Shown: positions 16,491 through 24,164 of the stretch, piece after piece
Numbering within the stretch: position 1 is the stretch's first letter
How the letters are laid out: the number at the start of each line of letters is the position of its first letter
NCBI GenBank assembly: GCA_004144595.1
Contig: SEEM01000023.1
Span: 1 to 50,602, forward strand
Reading direction: 5' to 3'
Length of the DNA: 50,602 nucleotides
From: Hyphomicrobiales bacterium
Lineage (GTDB): Bacteria; Pseudomonadota; Alphaproteobacteria; Rhizobiales; Beijerinckiaceae
Position numbers and translations under genes: made by a program
The notes under the pieces: model-generated
The model's database searches: none
What the model was told of the DNA's origin: nothing
The model's input: only the letters and a program-made list of their open reading frames with translations

Positions 16491-16893
16491 CGCGTCAGTC
16501 CCTTCGCAATGGTGTCCGCAGTAACCTTGAGCAGGTCGATATAGGTCGGGACCGGGCCCTCAGCCTCGCTCAGCGAATCCACATAGAGCACGTCGCCATA
16601 GTTGGCGCCGGTCTCGCGTGCGACCTGCTGGGCTGGCTTCTCAGAGATCGTGCTCTCGGAGAAGACTACGGTGATCTTGTTCTTCCTGACCGCGTCGATG
16701 ACCTTGCGGACCTGCTGCGGCGTGCCTTGCTGGTCGGCATTGATCGGCCAGAGGTAGAGCTCCTTCAGTCCGAAATCGCGGGCCAGATAGGAGAAGGCAC
16801 CCTCGCTGGAGACGAGCCAGCGCTTCTCCATGGGGACGGCGGCAAGCTCCGCCCTGATCGGGTCGACGGCTGCCTTGATCCGGGCCTTGTACC
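16487..16893 (-). pseudogene. 5'-truncated SitA-type periplasmic metal-binding protein
   Basis: About 134 residues match the C-terminal half of the Mn/Fe/Zn solute-binding protein family (YKARIKAAVDPIRAELAAVP, VSSEGAFSYLARDFGL, LYLWPINADQQGTPQQ, VVFSESTISEKPAQQVARETGA, VDSLSEAEGPVPTYIDLL). The N-terminal half with the signal peptide and two metal ligands is absent. Upstream the frame stays open to 17143, but the sequence there is unrelated and runs antisense into htpG. The break at about 16893 coincides with a drop in GC and the start of the htpG promoter region. A rearrangement therefore probably joined foreign or displaced DNA here. Confidence 0.78.
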
Positions 16894-17009
16894 GGCACAA
16901 TAACAGACGCTTACGCGTTCGATTTCTGTGTGAGATCCGATCATGACTTTGCTCGGCTCGACCGCGCCAAATCGCGAGATGGAGTCGAGACACTCTCGCT
17001 TGGCTGCCT

Positions 17010-17038
17010 CTTGAAAACTTATTCTGACACGTCCAAAT
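17010..17038 (+). promoter_or_regulatory. Putative heat-shock (RpoH-type) promoter of htpG
   Basis: CTTGAAA at 17010-17016 is an exact -35 match for sigma-32-type promoters. TCCAAAT at 17032-17038 is a partial -10 match after a 15-bp spacer. It lies 33 bp before the htpG start. Confidence 0.45.
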
Positions 17039-17071
17039 CGGCACCATCGATTTCAGGGTTCGAGAGCCGCT

Positions 17072-18946
17072 ATGACGACCGCGACCACAGAGAATCGCAG
17101 CTTCGAAGCTGACGTCTCCCGCCTGCTCCATATGATGGTTCATTCGGTCTATTCCGACCGGGACGTCTTCCTTCGCGAGCTGATCTCCAACGCGGCGGAT
17201 GCCTGCGAGAAGCTGCGCTATGAAGCGATCGCGACGCCGACGCTAATCGCCGACGAAAGCAAGCTCGGTATCACGGTTGCCGCCGATCCGGAGGCGGGCG
17301 CCCTCTCCATCAGCGACAACGGCATCGGCATGAGTCGCGACGAGATGATCGAGGCGCTCGGTACGATCGCGCGCTCGGGCACCCGTGCTTTCATGGAGCA
17401 GGTCGAGGCGGCGAAGGGCAAGGAAGGCGCTCAACTCATCGGGCAGTTCGGGGTTGGCTTCTATTCGGCCTTCATGGTCGCCAGCGAGGTCACCGTTGTC
17501 AGCCGCCGCGCCGGCAGCGACGAAGCTTGGGCCTGGACATCCGACGGCAAGGGTGAGTTCTCGGTCTCGCCCGCCGCGCTGGACGATGCGCCCGCACGCG
17601 GCACGCGGGTGACGCTCAAACTGCTCGACGACGCGAAGACCTATGCCGAGCGCTGGACATTGGAACGCACCATCAAGGCCCAGTCAGGCCATGTTCCGGT
17701 GCCGATCACACTGCTGGAAAAGCCGGGAGCGGAGCCGACCTCGCTTGCCGATGGCGCAGCGCTCTGGACGAAGCCCAAGAGCGAGATCACCCCGGCGGAA
17801 TATACCGACTTCTACCGCAGCGTGGCCGCGCAGTATGACGAGCCAGCAGCGACCGTGCATTTTCGGGCGGAAGGTCGGCACGAATATACGACGCTAGCTT
17901 TCATTCCTGGCAGCAAGCCATTCGACTTGTTCGACGCCGATCGCAAGGGCAGGATGAAGCTCTATGTGAAGCGCGTCTTCATTACCGAAGAGGCGGAGCT
18001 GCTTCCGCGCTATCTGCGGTTCGTCCGGGGCCTGGTCGACACCGCCGATCTGCCCCTGAACGTCTCGCGTGAGATGATCCAGGACAGCCCGCTGCTTGCG
18101 GCGATCAAGAAGGGCATCACCAGCCGCATCCTGTCGGACCTCGGCAAGCTCGCAGAGAACGAACCCGTCACCTATGGGTCAATCTGGGAGAATTTCGGGG
18201 CGGTCGTGAAGGAGGGTCTCTACGAGGACTTCGAGCGGCGCGAGCAGCTGCTCGGGCTCGCGCGCTTCAAGTCGACCTTTGCCAGCGAAGGCACGCGCAG
18301 CCTGAAGGATTATGTCGGCTCGTTGAAAGAAAACCAGACCGCGATCTACTACATCGTCGGCGACGACCTCGCGCGGATTTCCGCCTCGCCGCAGCTCGAA
18401 GGTTTCCGGGCGCGTGGTGTGGAGGTTCTGCTGCTGAGCGATCCGGTCGACAGCTTCTGGGTTTCTAATGCGCCAGATTTTGAAGGTAAGCCGTTCAAGT
18501 CGGTCACGCAGGGCACCGCGGATCTCGGATTGATCCCGCTCCTCGACGGCGGCGCGCAGGCTGGGACGGAGACCTCTCCGGCAGTAGGAAAGCTGATCGA
18601 CGCCCTCAAGCAGATCCTCGCAGCGGAGGTCGCTGACGTTCGTGCGTCCGATCGCCTGACCGATAGCGCTGTCTGTCTCGTGGCGCCCGACAGCGGTCCT
18701 GACCGCCAATTCGAGAAGCTGCTTTCGGCTGCCGGGCGGCTCGACAGTGCAGCCAGGCCGATCCTGGAGATCAACCCGCAGCACGCTCTGGTGACCAGGC
18801 TCGCCGCGCTGGAAGACGAGGCGCTGCGTGACGACATCGCTCATCTATTGCTCGACGAAGCGCGCGTGCTGGACGGAGAGCGACCAGCCGATGCCCAGCT
18901 GTTCGCCGCTCGCCTGGGGCGCCTAATGGCGTCGTCGCTGAGGTGA
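17072..18946 (+). CDS. htpG: Molecular chaperone HtpG (bacterial Hsp90)
   Basis: This 624-residue protein is a full-length Hsp90 homologue. The N-terminal ATPase contains LRELISNAADACEKLRY, ISDNGIGMSRDEMIEALG and the lid motif GQFGVGFYSAFMVA. The middle domain has LPLNVSREMIQDSP with the catalytic Arg. The C-terminal dimerisation domain ends NPQHALVTRLAAL. It folds or stabilises client proteins in the cytosol in an ATP-driven cycle. The ATG is preceded by CGAGAG. A heat-shock-like promoter lies upstream. The gene stands alone between a decayed metal-transport operon and small ORFs, and its base composition appears slightly lower in GC than the flanking blocks. Confidence 0.97.
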   Translation: MTTATTENRSFEADVSRLLHMMVHSVYSDRDVFLRELISNAADACEKLRYEAIATPTLIADESKLGITVAADPEAGALSISDNGIGMSRDEMIEALGTIARSGTRAFMEQVEAAKGKEGAQLIGQFGVGFYSAFMVASEVTVVSRRAGSDEAWAWTSDGKGEFSVSPAALDDAPARGTRVTLKLLDDAKTYAERWTLERTIKAQSGHVPVPITLLEKPGAEPTSLADGAALWTKPKSEITPAEYTDFYRSVAAQYDEPAATVHFRAEGRHEYTTLAFIPGSKPFDLFDADRKGRMKLYVKRVFITEEAELLPRYLRFVRGLVDTADLPLNVSREMIQDSPLLAAIKKGITSRILSDLGKLAENEPVTYGSIWENFGAVVKEGLYEDFERREQLLGLARFKSTFASEGTRSLKDYVGSLKENQTAIYYIVGDDLARISASPQLEGFRARGVEVLLLSDPVDSFWVSNAPDFEGKPFKSVTQGTADLGLIPLLDGGAQAGTETSPAVGKLIDALKQILAAEVADVRASDRLTDSAVCLVAPDSGPDRQFEKLLSAAGRLDSAARPILEINPQHALVTRLAALEDEALRDDIAHLLLDEARVLDGERPADAQLFAARLGRLMASSLR

Positions 18947-19195
18947 CACGATAGCTCGGACTTCCGTTAGGCTGTTGCAGATCGCTCGCGGTTGAGATTT
19001 TAGGCTGGCCGCACCCTCTTCGACTCCTCCTTGCTGCAGATATTCGTCGCACAACTGGACGGCTCGAGCAGCTTCCAACGCAACGAGCGCTGCATCCACC
19101 TTGGCGCGAGCTCCCTCGATGTCGGCCATGTCTAGGTGTTTAGCCACATCATTCGCCGGCGTGGATCCCGCGCAATCGGAAGGCATTCCCGGCAT
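18923..19195 (-). CDS. Small hypothetical protein, possibly helical
   Basis: This 90-codon frame is not recognised. From residue 23 (MADIEGARAKVDAALVALEA) it has Ala-rich helical character and ends SPQRRRH. A start at 19129 would give about 68 residues. It overlaps the 3' end of htpG by 24 bp on the other strand. No convincing ribosome-binding site is visible. It could be a real small protein, a fragment of a lost gene, or chance. Confidence 0.3.
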   Translation of the reverse strand: MPGMPSDCAGSTPANDVAKHLDMADIEGARAKVDAALVALEAARAVQLCDEYLQQGGVEEGAASLKSQPRAICNSLTEVRAIVSPQRRRH

Positions 19196-19263
19196 AGATC
19201 AGCCCAATAGCTTCAGCTTCTCGCCCGAGCCGTGCGTTGGGCCGGAAAGAGCCTCGATGTGTC

Positions 19264-19527
19264 CTAAGGCATCGCGTCATTCGGCATTGGATTGACAGGC
19301 ATCACATACTGCTTCTGCCCAGCCAACGCCATGGCGTACTCAAAGGGCGATGCCACCAGCGCACCAGGGGATCGACCTCCTCTAGCGAGAATTGCCACAC
19401 CGGGCGTCGGCCAACGGCTTGGTACCTCGGATAGGCCGGCCATCGTCTCGCGCGGGACATCGGGGTTATACGCGTAGGCGACGATGCGACAGGGTTGCGG
19501 CGCCATCAGCGCCTTCGCATCGATCAC
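19264..19527 (-). CDS. Small hypothetical protein
   Basis: This 87-codon frame starts with GTG at 19527 (or ATG at 19506, giving MAPQPCRIVAYAYNP). The composition is protein-like (VPRETMAGLSEVPSRWPTPGVAILARGG) but I recognise no family, signal peptide or membrane segment. It is separated by one base from the stop of the glycosyltransferase upstream, so it could be the last gene of that transcript. No good ribosome-binding site was seen. Confidence 0.35.
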   Translation of the reverse strand: MIDAKALMAPQPCRIVAYAYNPDVPRETMAGLSEVPSRWPTPGVAILARGGRSPGALVASPFEYAMALAGQKQYVMPVNPMPNDAMP

Positions 19528-19528
19528 G

Positions 19529-20356
19529 TCAGAAATGGGCTTTCGGTTGAAGCCTCAATGTTGTCTTCGTTGAATCCGCCACCTTTGCCAGAAGCCAGCC
19601 GGGATTGCCCAGATTGAAGTAGAGTTTCAGAAAAAGACGCCAGAACGCGCGCTTTCGGTTCGATGCGGGTCCGTGCTCGGCCAGGATCTTCGCCCATTCG
19701 CGCGCCGTACGGCTTCCGTTTATCGCGCTGTTGTTCATTCCCGTCCGCCTGAAGCAGGCGATGGGTCGGTCGATCCTGTCATAGGGGGCTTTCAGTAAAG
19801 CCCGACAGAACATCTCGTAGTCACCGGAGTCCTTGTAGGTAATATCAAAACCGCCCAGTTCCTCGAAGAAGTCCCGGGAAAAATAGGTTCCCATGTGCAT
19901 GATGGGATTCCAGCCGAGGCTGACCAACATGGCCGGCGTCATCCAGTTCGGAGGCGCGGCAAGGTGGCCAAGGCTACGCCCTGTCGAATCCGTCCATCTG
20001 ATCCCACCGACGACCCAGCGCCGACCACTCCGGCGATAGGCCTGCACGACGGCGGCAGCCGCGCCCTCGAGCATGACGTCATCGGCGCCGAGAAATCCCA
20101 GCAACTCGCCCGACGAGTCGAACGAGCCCTTGTTGATCGCATCGAAGATCCCGCTGTCCTTGCCCTGGAGCACCCGCAGCCCGCAGCCACGGGCGAGTTC
20201 GACCGTGCCGTCCGTGCTGCCGCCGTCGACGATCACATGCTCGATTTCAATATCCCTCGTTGCGTTTTTGCGCGCCGATTCGATGCATTCCTGCAGGTAG
20301 CCGACCGCATTGAGGGTCGGCGTCACGACGGTGACGATCATGGAGCGGGTTCCCAT
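19529..20356 (-). CDS. Family 2 glycosyltransferase
   Basis: This 275-residue protein has the GT-A fold of WcaA/SpsA-like enzymes. It starts VTVVTPTLNAVGYLQECIES, has the nucleotide-binding HVIVDGGSTDGTVELA, and GELLGFLGADDVML with the metal-binding Asp pair. DSGDYEMFCRALL contains the later acidic residues. It should transfer a sugar from a nucleotide sugar at the cytoplasmic face during surface polysaccharide synthesis. No membrane segment is obvious. An internal ATG at 20341 (MIVTVVTPT) could be the true start. It begins 9 bp after the LuxR-type regulator gene on the same strand, so the two are probably co-transcribed. Confidence 0.88.
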   Translation of the reverse strand: MGTRSMIVTVVTPTLNAVGYLQECIESARKNATRDIEIEHVIVDGGSTDGTVELARGCGLRVLQGKDSGIFDAINKGSFDSSGELLGFLGADDVMLEGAAAAVVQAYRRSGRRWVVGGIRWTDSTGRSLGHLAAPPNWMTPAMLVSLGWNPIMHMGTYFSRDFFEELGGFDITYKDSGDYEMFCRALLKAPYDRIDRPIACFRRTGMNNSAINGSRTAREWAKILAEHGPASNRKRAFWRLFLKLYFNLGNPGWLLAKVADSTKTTLRLQPKAHF

Positions 20357-20365
20357 CTGGCCTGG

Positions 20366-21118
20366 TTATGAGAATTGTGATGAGAACGCCGCTTCCGGCT
20401 TCGCAGCGATCGGCGGCAACAGCTCCTCACCGGTGACGCCAGGCTCGTCCAGGACCGGAATCTGGGAGGCCACGTTCTGCATCGCCCACATTGCCGCCTG
20501 AGTGCGGTTCTTGACGCGGACCTTTCGCAGGATGGCCTTGACATGCACCTTTACGGTAGCTTCGGCGATCTGCAATTTCCGCGCGATCACCTTGTTGGAT
20601 TCTCCCAGCATCAGACCTTCGAGGATATTGACCTCCCTGCCGGAAAGCCCCGAGAACCGCGACCCGTCGGCCCTGTGTTGCACGCCCTGGAGAAGGCGCT
20701 GCGGCTCGACGGCAACTTCTGAAAGCTGCAACAACAGTTCTGGCGGGAAGACGGCGCCATTCGCGATCACGACTTCCAGCGACATGATGAGATCCGTCGC
20801 GGATATCGATTCGACGAGATAGCCGACGGCGCCGAGCTGCACCGCCCGCCGCATCAAGTCGCAATTGTCGCGCAGGGCGAGAGCGACGATTTTGGCGCTC
20901 TTGAATTCGCGCTTGATGTCGCCGACGATCGAGCAGGACATGTCATCGATCACCACGATGAACAGGTCAGGAGATTTTTGCCCGTTTTCGTAGCGATGGA
21001 GATCGAGGCTGGCGGCCCTCTGACTCACTTGGAAGCGCGCCCCGCTCAGCAATTGCGCAATTCCTTCCCGCAGCAGAACGTTGTCGCTCAGCACTGTGGT
21101 CTCGATAATCCCAGGCAT
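20366..21118 (-). CDS. LuxR/NarL-type regulator with a degenerate receiver domain
   Basis: This 250-residue protein has an N-terminal receiver-like domain and a C-terminal LuxR helix-turn-helix (LSGREVNILEGLMLGESNKVIARKL then EATVKVHVKAILRKVRVKNRTQAA). In the receiver the phospho-acceptor position in SPDLFIVVIDDM falls on Val56. Asp58 and Asp59 are displaced by two or three positions. The conserved Lys after GY is Glu103 (GYLVES). Phosphorelay control is therefore doubtful, and it may act constitutively, by ligand or by protein partner. About 35 residues trail the DNA-binding domain. The 272-bp leader is rich in palindromes. Its operon partner is the GT2 gene, which suggests a role in polysaccharide control. 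Confidence 0.85.
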   Translation of the reverse strand: MPGIIETTVLSDNVLLREGIAQLLSGARFQVSQRAASLDLHRYENGQKSPDLFIVVIDDMSCSIVGDIKREFKSAKIVALALRDNCDLMRRAVQLGAVGYLVESISATDLIMSLEVVIANGAVFPPELLLQLSEVAVEPQRLLQGVQHRADGSRFSGLSGREVNILEGLMLGESNKVIARKLQIAEATVKVHVKAILRKVRVKNRTQAAMWAMQNVASQIPVLDEPGVTGEELLPPIAAKPEAAFSSQFS

Positions 21119-21240
21119 CGCAATCTCCCTCCACTCGACAAAACGAAAGCCGCAAAGCCCGCAAAGATTTTTCCGCCTTCCGCGGAATAACCTTTCTTCT
21201 GGATGTAATCCCTCCCGGCCCGTCTCTTTTAATTGAAGCC

Positions 21241-21366
21241 TACCTCGTTCGAGGTATATATTCGCAAACTTCTTCAGACCTAACCCTTGGTTACCGTTAA
21301 TAAGTAGTTCACTCGGACGCGTCCGTCCTGTCAGGAAAATACGATCGACGTAAGGATAAACCTTAC
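21241..21366 (-). promoter_or_regulatory. Palindrome-rich leader upstream of the LuxR/GT2 operon
   Basis: Four perfect dyads lie in 126 bp: TACCTCGTTCGAGGTA (21241-21256), GGACGCGTCC (21315-21324), TCCTGTCAGGA (21326-21336) and GTAAGG-N5-CCTTAC (21350-21366). The region is AT-richer than its surroundings and separates two LuxR-type genes on the same strand. The dyad nearest 21391 could also serve as a weak terminator of the upstream gene. The others look like operator sites. Confidence 0.45.
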
Positions 21367-21390
21367 AGGAAATTTCGGTTCTGATGAGGA

Positions 21391-22107
21391 TTACCTTCGC
21401 GGCGGCGCCTTGTGTTGATCCGAATTGTTGGCGCCTTCCGAATCCTTCTCGAAGGAGCGAACCACATCACGGGCCAGGACAGCGGCCTCGGTTCGATTCC
21501 GCACGTTGAGGGCGCGCATCAGCGCGGATACGTGAATTTTCGTGGTGGGCTCGGCAATGTGGAGAATCTGGGCGATCTCGCGATTGGAGAGCCCATCCGC
21601 CAATAATGCCAGGACCTCGCTTTGCCGCGGCGTCAAGCCGAACGGATTCTGTTGCGGGATTCGGCGATGCTGCTGCCCGCGCGAGGACCGATTTTCGGTA
21701 GGGGCGCCAGACGGGGTCAAGGCGCGCGGCACAGCGAGACGCCCGGCGAGAACGTCCGAAATCGACTGGACGATTTCGTTGTCTCCCTGCAGCTTTGAAA
21801 TGAACCCCTGAAAGCCTTCGGCGACGAAATGAAGGACCTGATCGAAGGTGCCGTCGGTCGCCAGCGCGACATAGCGCGTCATCGGCGCGGCGCGTTTAAG
21901 GCTCCCGATGAGCTGCATATCGGTAGGCGGCGTCAAATTCAGGCTCACGAGAGCGAGATCGATGGGTTGCTCTTCCATCAAATGCCGCATCAGGCCGCCG
22001 AGATCGGCGGCCTCGAGAAACTCGACCCCAGGCAGGGCAGCCTGCAAGATGACACGCAGACCCATGCGATAGATGGCGTGTTCGTCGGCAACGACAATCC
22101 TGACCAT
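21391..22107 (-). CDS. LuxR/NarL-type regulator with Ser at the phospho-acceptor position
   Basis: This 238-residue protein starts like a response regulator (VRIVVADEHAIYRMGLRVIL, acidic pair Asp8-Glu9). The phosphorylation site in IDLALVSLNLTPP carries Ser55 instead of Asp. The Lys of GFQGFISKL is retained. The C-terminal LuxR domain reads LTPRQSEVLALLADGLSNREIAQIL then EPTTKIHVSALMRALNVRNRTEAA. Loss of the Asp with the DNA-binding domain intact points to a pseudo-receiver regulator. It is transcribed from its own 216-bp leader and lies between another atypical LuxR regulator and a complete two-component pair. Confidence 0.87.
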   Translation of the reverse strand: MVRIVVADEHAIYRMGLRVILQAALPGVEFLEAADLGGLMRHLMEEQPIDLALVSLNLTPPTDMQLIGSLKRAAPMTRYVALATDGTFDQVLHFVAEGFQGFISKLQGDNEIVQSISDVLAGRLAVPRALTPSGAPTENRSSRGQQHRRIPQQNPFGLTPRQSEVLALLADGLSNREIAQILHIAEPTTKIHVSALMRALNVRNRTEAAVLARDVVRSFEKDSEGANNSDQHKAPPRR

Positions 22108-22323
22108 GGTTCGTGCAGCCGATCCGGTCGCCCTTCCATTGTCGGGAGAGACTGTGCGGCGTCATGTGAGGGGCTCTACGCCATCACTGCCTTTTAGCGA
22201 GTCTGCTTGTTTCAGTCGCTACACCCTTCGGGACAGGGGAGCCGCGCGCGGGCGGCCATTAATTCCCACAGCGCCAAGCTGATTACTCCCCGCATAGGGG
22301 CATCGTACAGAGGACGACGAAGC

Positions 22324-22998
22324 TTAGTCGGCACTCTCCGATGCCAGGAACCAGCCCTGGCTGGCTCCATATCTGATGATGTCGAGGCGCGACTGCAGCA
22401 GCAGCTTCTTGCAGGCTCTGTATCGATAGGTTTCGACCGATTTTACCCCAAGATCGACGCGGCGCGCGATTTCCTTGTTGGAATGTCCGATTGCTGACAG
22501 GCGCAGGACCTGTGCCTCGCGAGTGGTCAGAGTGCCCGTGGGAGGGAGCGGCGCATCACGGCTGGATCGCTGCGCCTGCTTGCGCACCCATTCGGAGCGG
22601 AACTCCTGCAGCTCGGAATCGATATACAGGCCGCCGCCCTGCACGGTCCTGATAGCTTGGATGACCTTGTCGCCGGGTGACGACTTGAGAACGTAGCCGC
22701 GAATGCCGATCCTCAGCGCATTCTGGACGTAGCTTGGCTCCTCGTAGTGGGTCAGCATCACGATCCGGGTTTCGGGCGCCCCTTCAAGGATGCGCTCGGC
22801 CAGTGCAACACCGTTCATCCCCGGCAGGCCCATGTCGAGCACGACGATGCCCGGAGCCTGCTCGCGGACGAGCGCAAGCGCTTGCGACGCAGATTTCGCT
22901 TGTCCGACAAGTTCGAAATCAGGAAGACCGTCCAGAAGGGTCACGAGCCCGGCCAGAACGACCGGGTGATCGTCCACCAGGATTACCCGCGCCATCAC
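22324..22998 (-). CDS. NarL/FixJ-type response regulator (canonical)
   Basis: This 224-residue protein has an intact receiver: acidic Asp9-Asp10 (ILVDDHPVVLAG), phospho-acceptor Asp55 in IVVLDMGLPGMNG and Lys in GYVLKSSPGDK. The LuxR domain is LTTREAQVLRLSAIGHSNKEIARRVDLGVKSVETYRYRACKK. Its start overlaps the stop of the histidine kinase gene by ATGA, so the two form a translationally coupled two-component system. The targets are unknown, but the position among polysaccharide genes and two pseudo-receiver regulators suggests control of surface polymers. Confidence 0.94.
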   Translation of the reverse strand: MMARVILVDDHPVVLAGLVTLLDGLPDFELVGQAKSASQALALVREQAPGIVVLDMGLPGMNGVALAERILEGAPETRIVMLTHYEEPSYVQNALRIGIRGYVLKSSPGDKVIQAIRTVQGGGLYIDSELQEFRSEWVRKQAQRSSRDAPLPPTGTLTTREAQVLRLSAIGHSNKEIARRVDLGVKSVETYRYRACKKLLLQSRLDIIRYGASQGWFLASESAD

Positions 22999-24164
22999 GA
23001 CGTGCTCATCTGCTCTGGTGGAGAGCCAAGCGGTACGCTGGCCGTGATGGTCGTGCCTGCACCGGGATACGCGTCGATCGTTAGCGTTCCACCGACATCC
23101 CTCATGCGCTGCTGCATTCCCCGAAGACCAATGCCGTGATCGTCGCGCCCTCCATAATCCAACGACTCCATCAGAAAACCGGGCCCGTCGTCGGCGATCG
23201 TGAGGGAAATGAGTTCGATGGAGAAGGCCAGGGTTACCTTCAAGGTTCGCGCGCCGGGCGCGTGCTTCATCACGTTCGTCATCGCCTCTTGGGCGATCCT
23301 GTAGAGCGCGCTCTCGACCGGCGCCGGCAGGATTTCGGGAGCCGCACCGTTGCTCTCGAAAGACGAATCGAGACCGCCATCCGCAGCGAACGAAACCACG
23401 GTCACCTGGATAGCGCGCGCGAGACCCAATTCTTCGACGATGCGCGGACGCCCTCCAATGACGGCACGATGGAGGCGACGCCCGACGTCGGAAACATGCG
23501 CTGCAACGGCTTCGAGACGATCTCGTTCCACCCCCAGCGCATCGTCACGCAATCTCCTGACTTCTGCCAGAACCTCAGCCATTTCATGCCCAACCTGGTC
23601 GTGAATGTCGCGGGCGATGCGTTCGCGTTCGTCGGCCCGGATGAATTTCACCTCGGCATGAATCTCTCGCTTCTGTTCCTCGACGACTCGCAGCGCCTCT
23701 GCCATCAACGCCAATCGCTCGCCAAGGCGTTTGCGATCCCGCTGCAGATCCTCGATCTGACGCAGCGCATGTTGTCCAACCGTTTCCGTCGCCTGGTCGT
23801 GCCCGGCCACGACCGTCTCGTCATGCGTTGAAAAAAGGCGAAGCAGAATGGTCGGCTCATGATCGCCATACCGCGTAGCGAGAACGCCGCCGGAACACTG
23901 AAATTCGCTGACATCGTCATGTCCGAAAAATGTGAGCCTTGCGCTCGACGGCGGCCCAGGACGGGAACAGTGCGCGAGATACTGTCTCAAAGTGTCGGGC
24001 GGGCTATCGCATAGATCGAACAGGGAGCAGCCGACCGCCGCCCGACGCAGCGTCAACTCGGCCACGCGATTGAATGCCTGGACATGTCCGTCTCTCGACA
24101 CGATCAACGAAGGCTCCAGATAGATTCCTAGATCATGCTCATTCCGAGTCTGCATGCGCGTCAT
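22995..24164 (-). CDS. Soluble PAS-containing sensor histidine kinase (NarX/HisKA_3 type)
   Basis: This 389-residue protein lacks membrane segments, so it senses a cytoplasmic cue. Residues ~10-60 look like a PAS domain (LEPSLIVSRDGHVQAFNRVAELTL). A coiled region (RKRLGERLALMAEALRVVEE) leads to the dimerisation domain with phospho-acceptor His188 in RIARDIHDQVGHEMA. The ATPase domain has ALYRIAQEAMTNVMKHA (N box), IADDGPGF and GIGLRGMQQRM (G boxes). The cognate regulator is the overlapping downstream gene. The PAS region contains several Cys and His residues, but no haem or Fe-S motif can be asserted. Confidence 0.92.
   Translation of the reverse strand: MTRMQTRNEHDLGIYLEPSLIVSRDGHVQAFNRVAELTLRRAAVGCSLFDLCDSPPDTLRQYLAHCSRPGPPSSARLTFFGHDDVSEFQCSGGVLATRYGDHEPTILLRLFSTHDETVVAGHDQATETVGQHALRQIEDLQRDRKRLGERLALMAEALRVVEEQKREIHAEVKFIRADERERIARDIHDQVGHEMAEVLAEVRRLRDDALGVERDRLEAVAAHVSDVGRRLHRAVIGGRPRIVEELGLARAIQVTVVSFAADGGLDSSFESNGAAPEILPAPVESALYRIAQEAMTNVMKHAPGARTLKVTLAFSIELISLTIADDGPGFLMESLDYGGRDDHGIGLRGMQQRMRDVGGTLTIDAYPGAGTTITASVPLGSPPEQMSTS

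Noticed and set aside
16894..17143. Extension of the SitA fragment to a complete protein starting at 17143
   Set aside because: The first ~84 codons show no solute-binding-protein similarity or signal peptide and run antisense to the htpG start.
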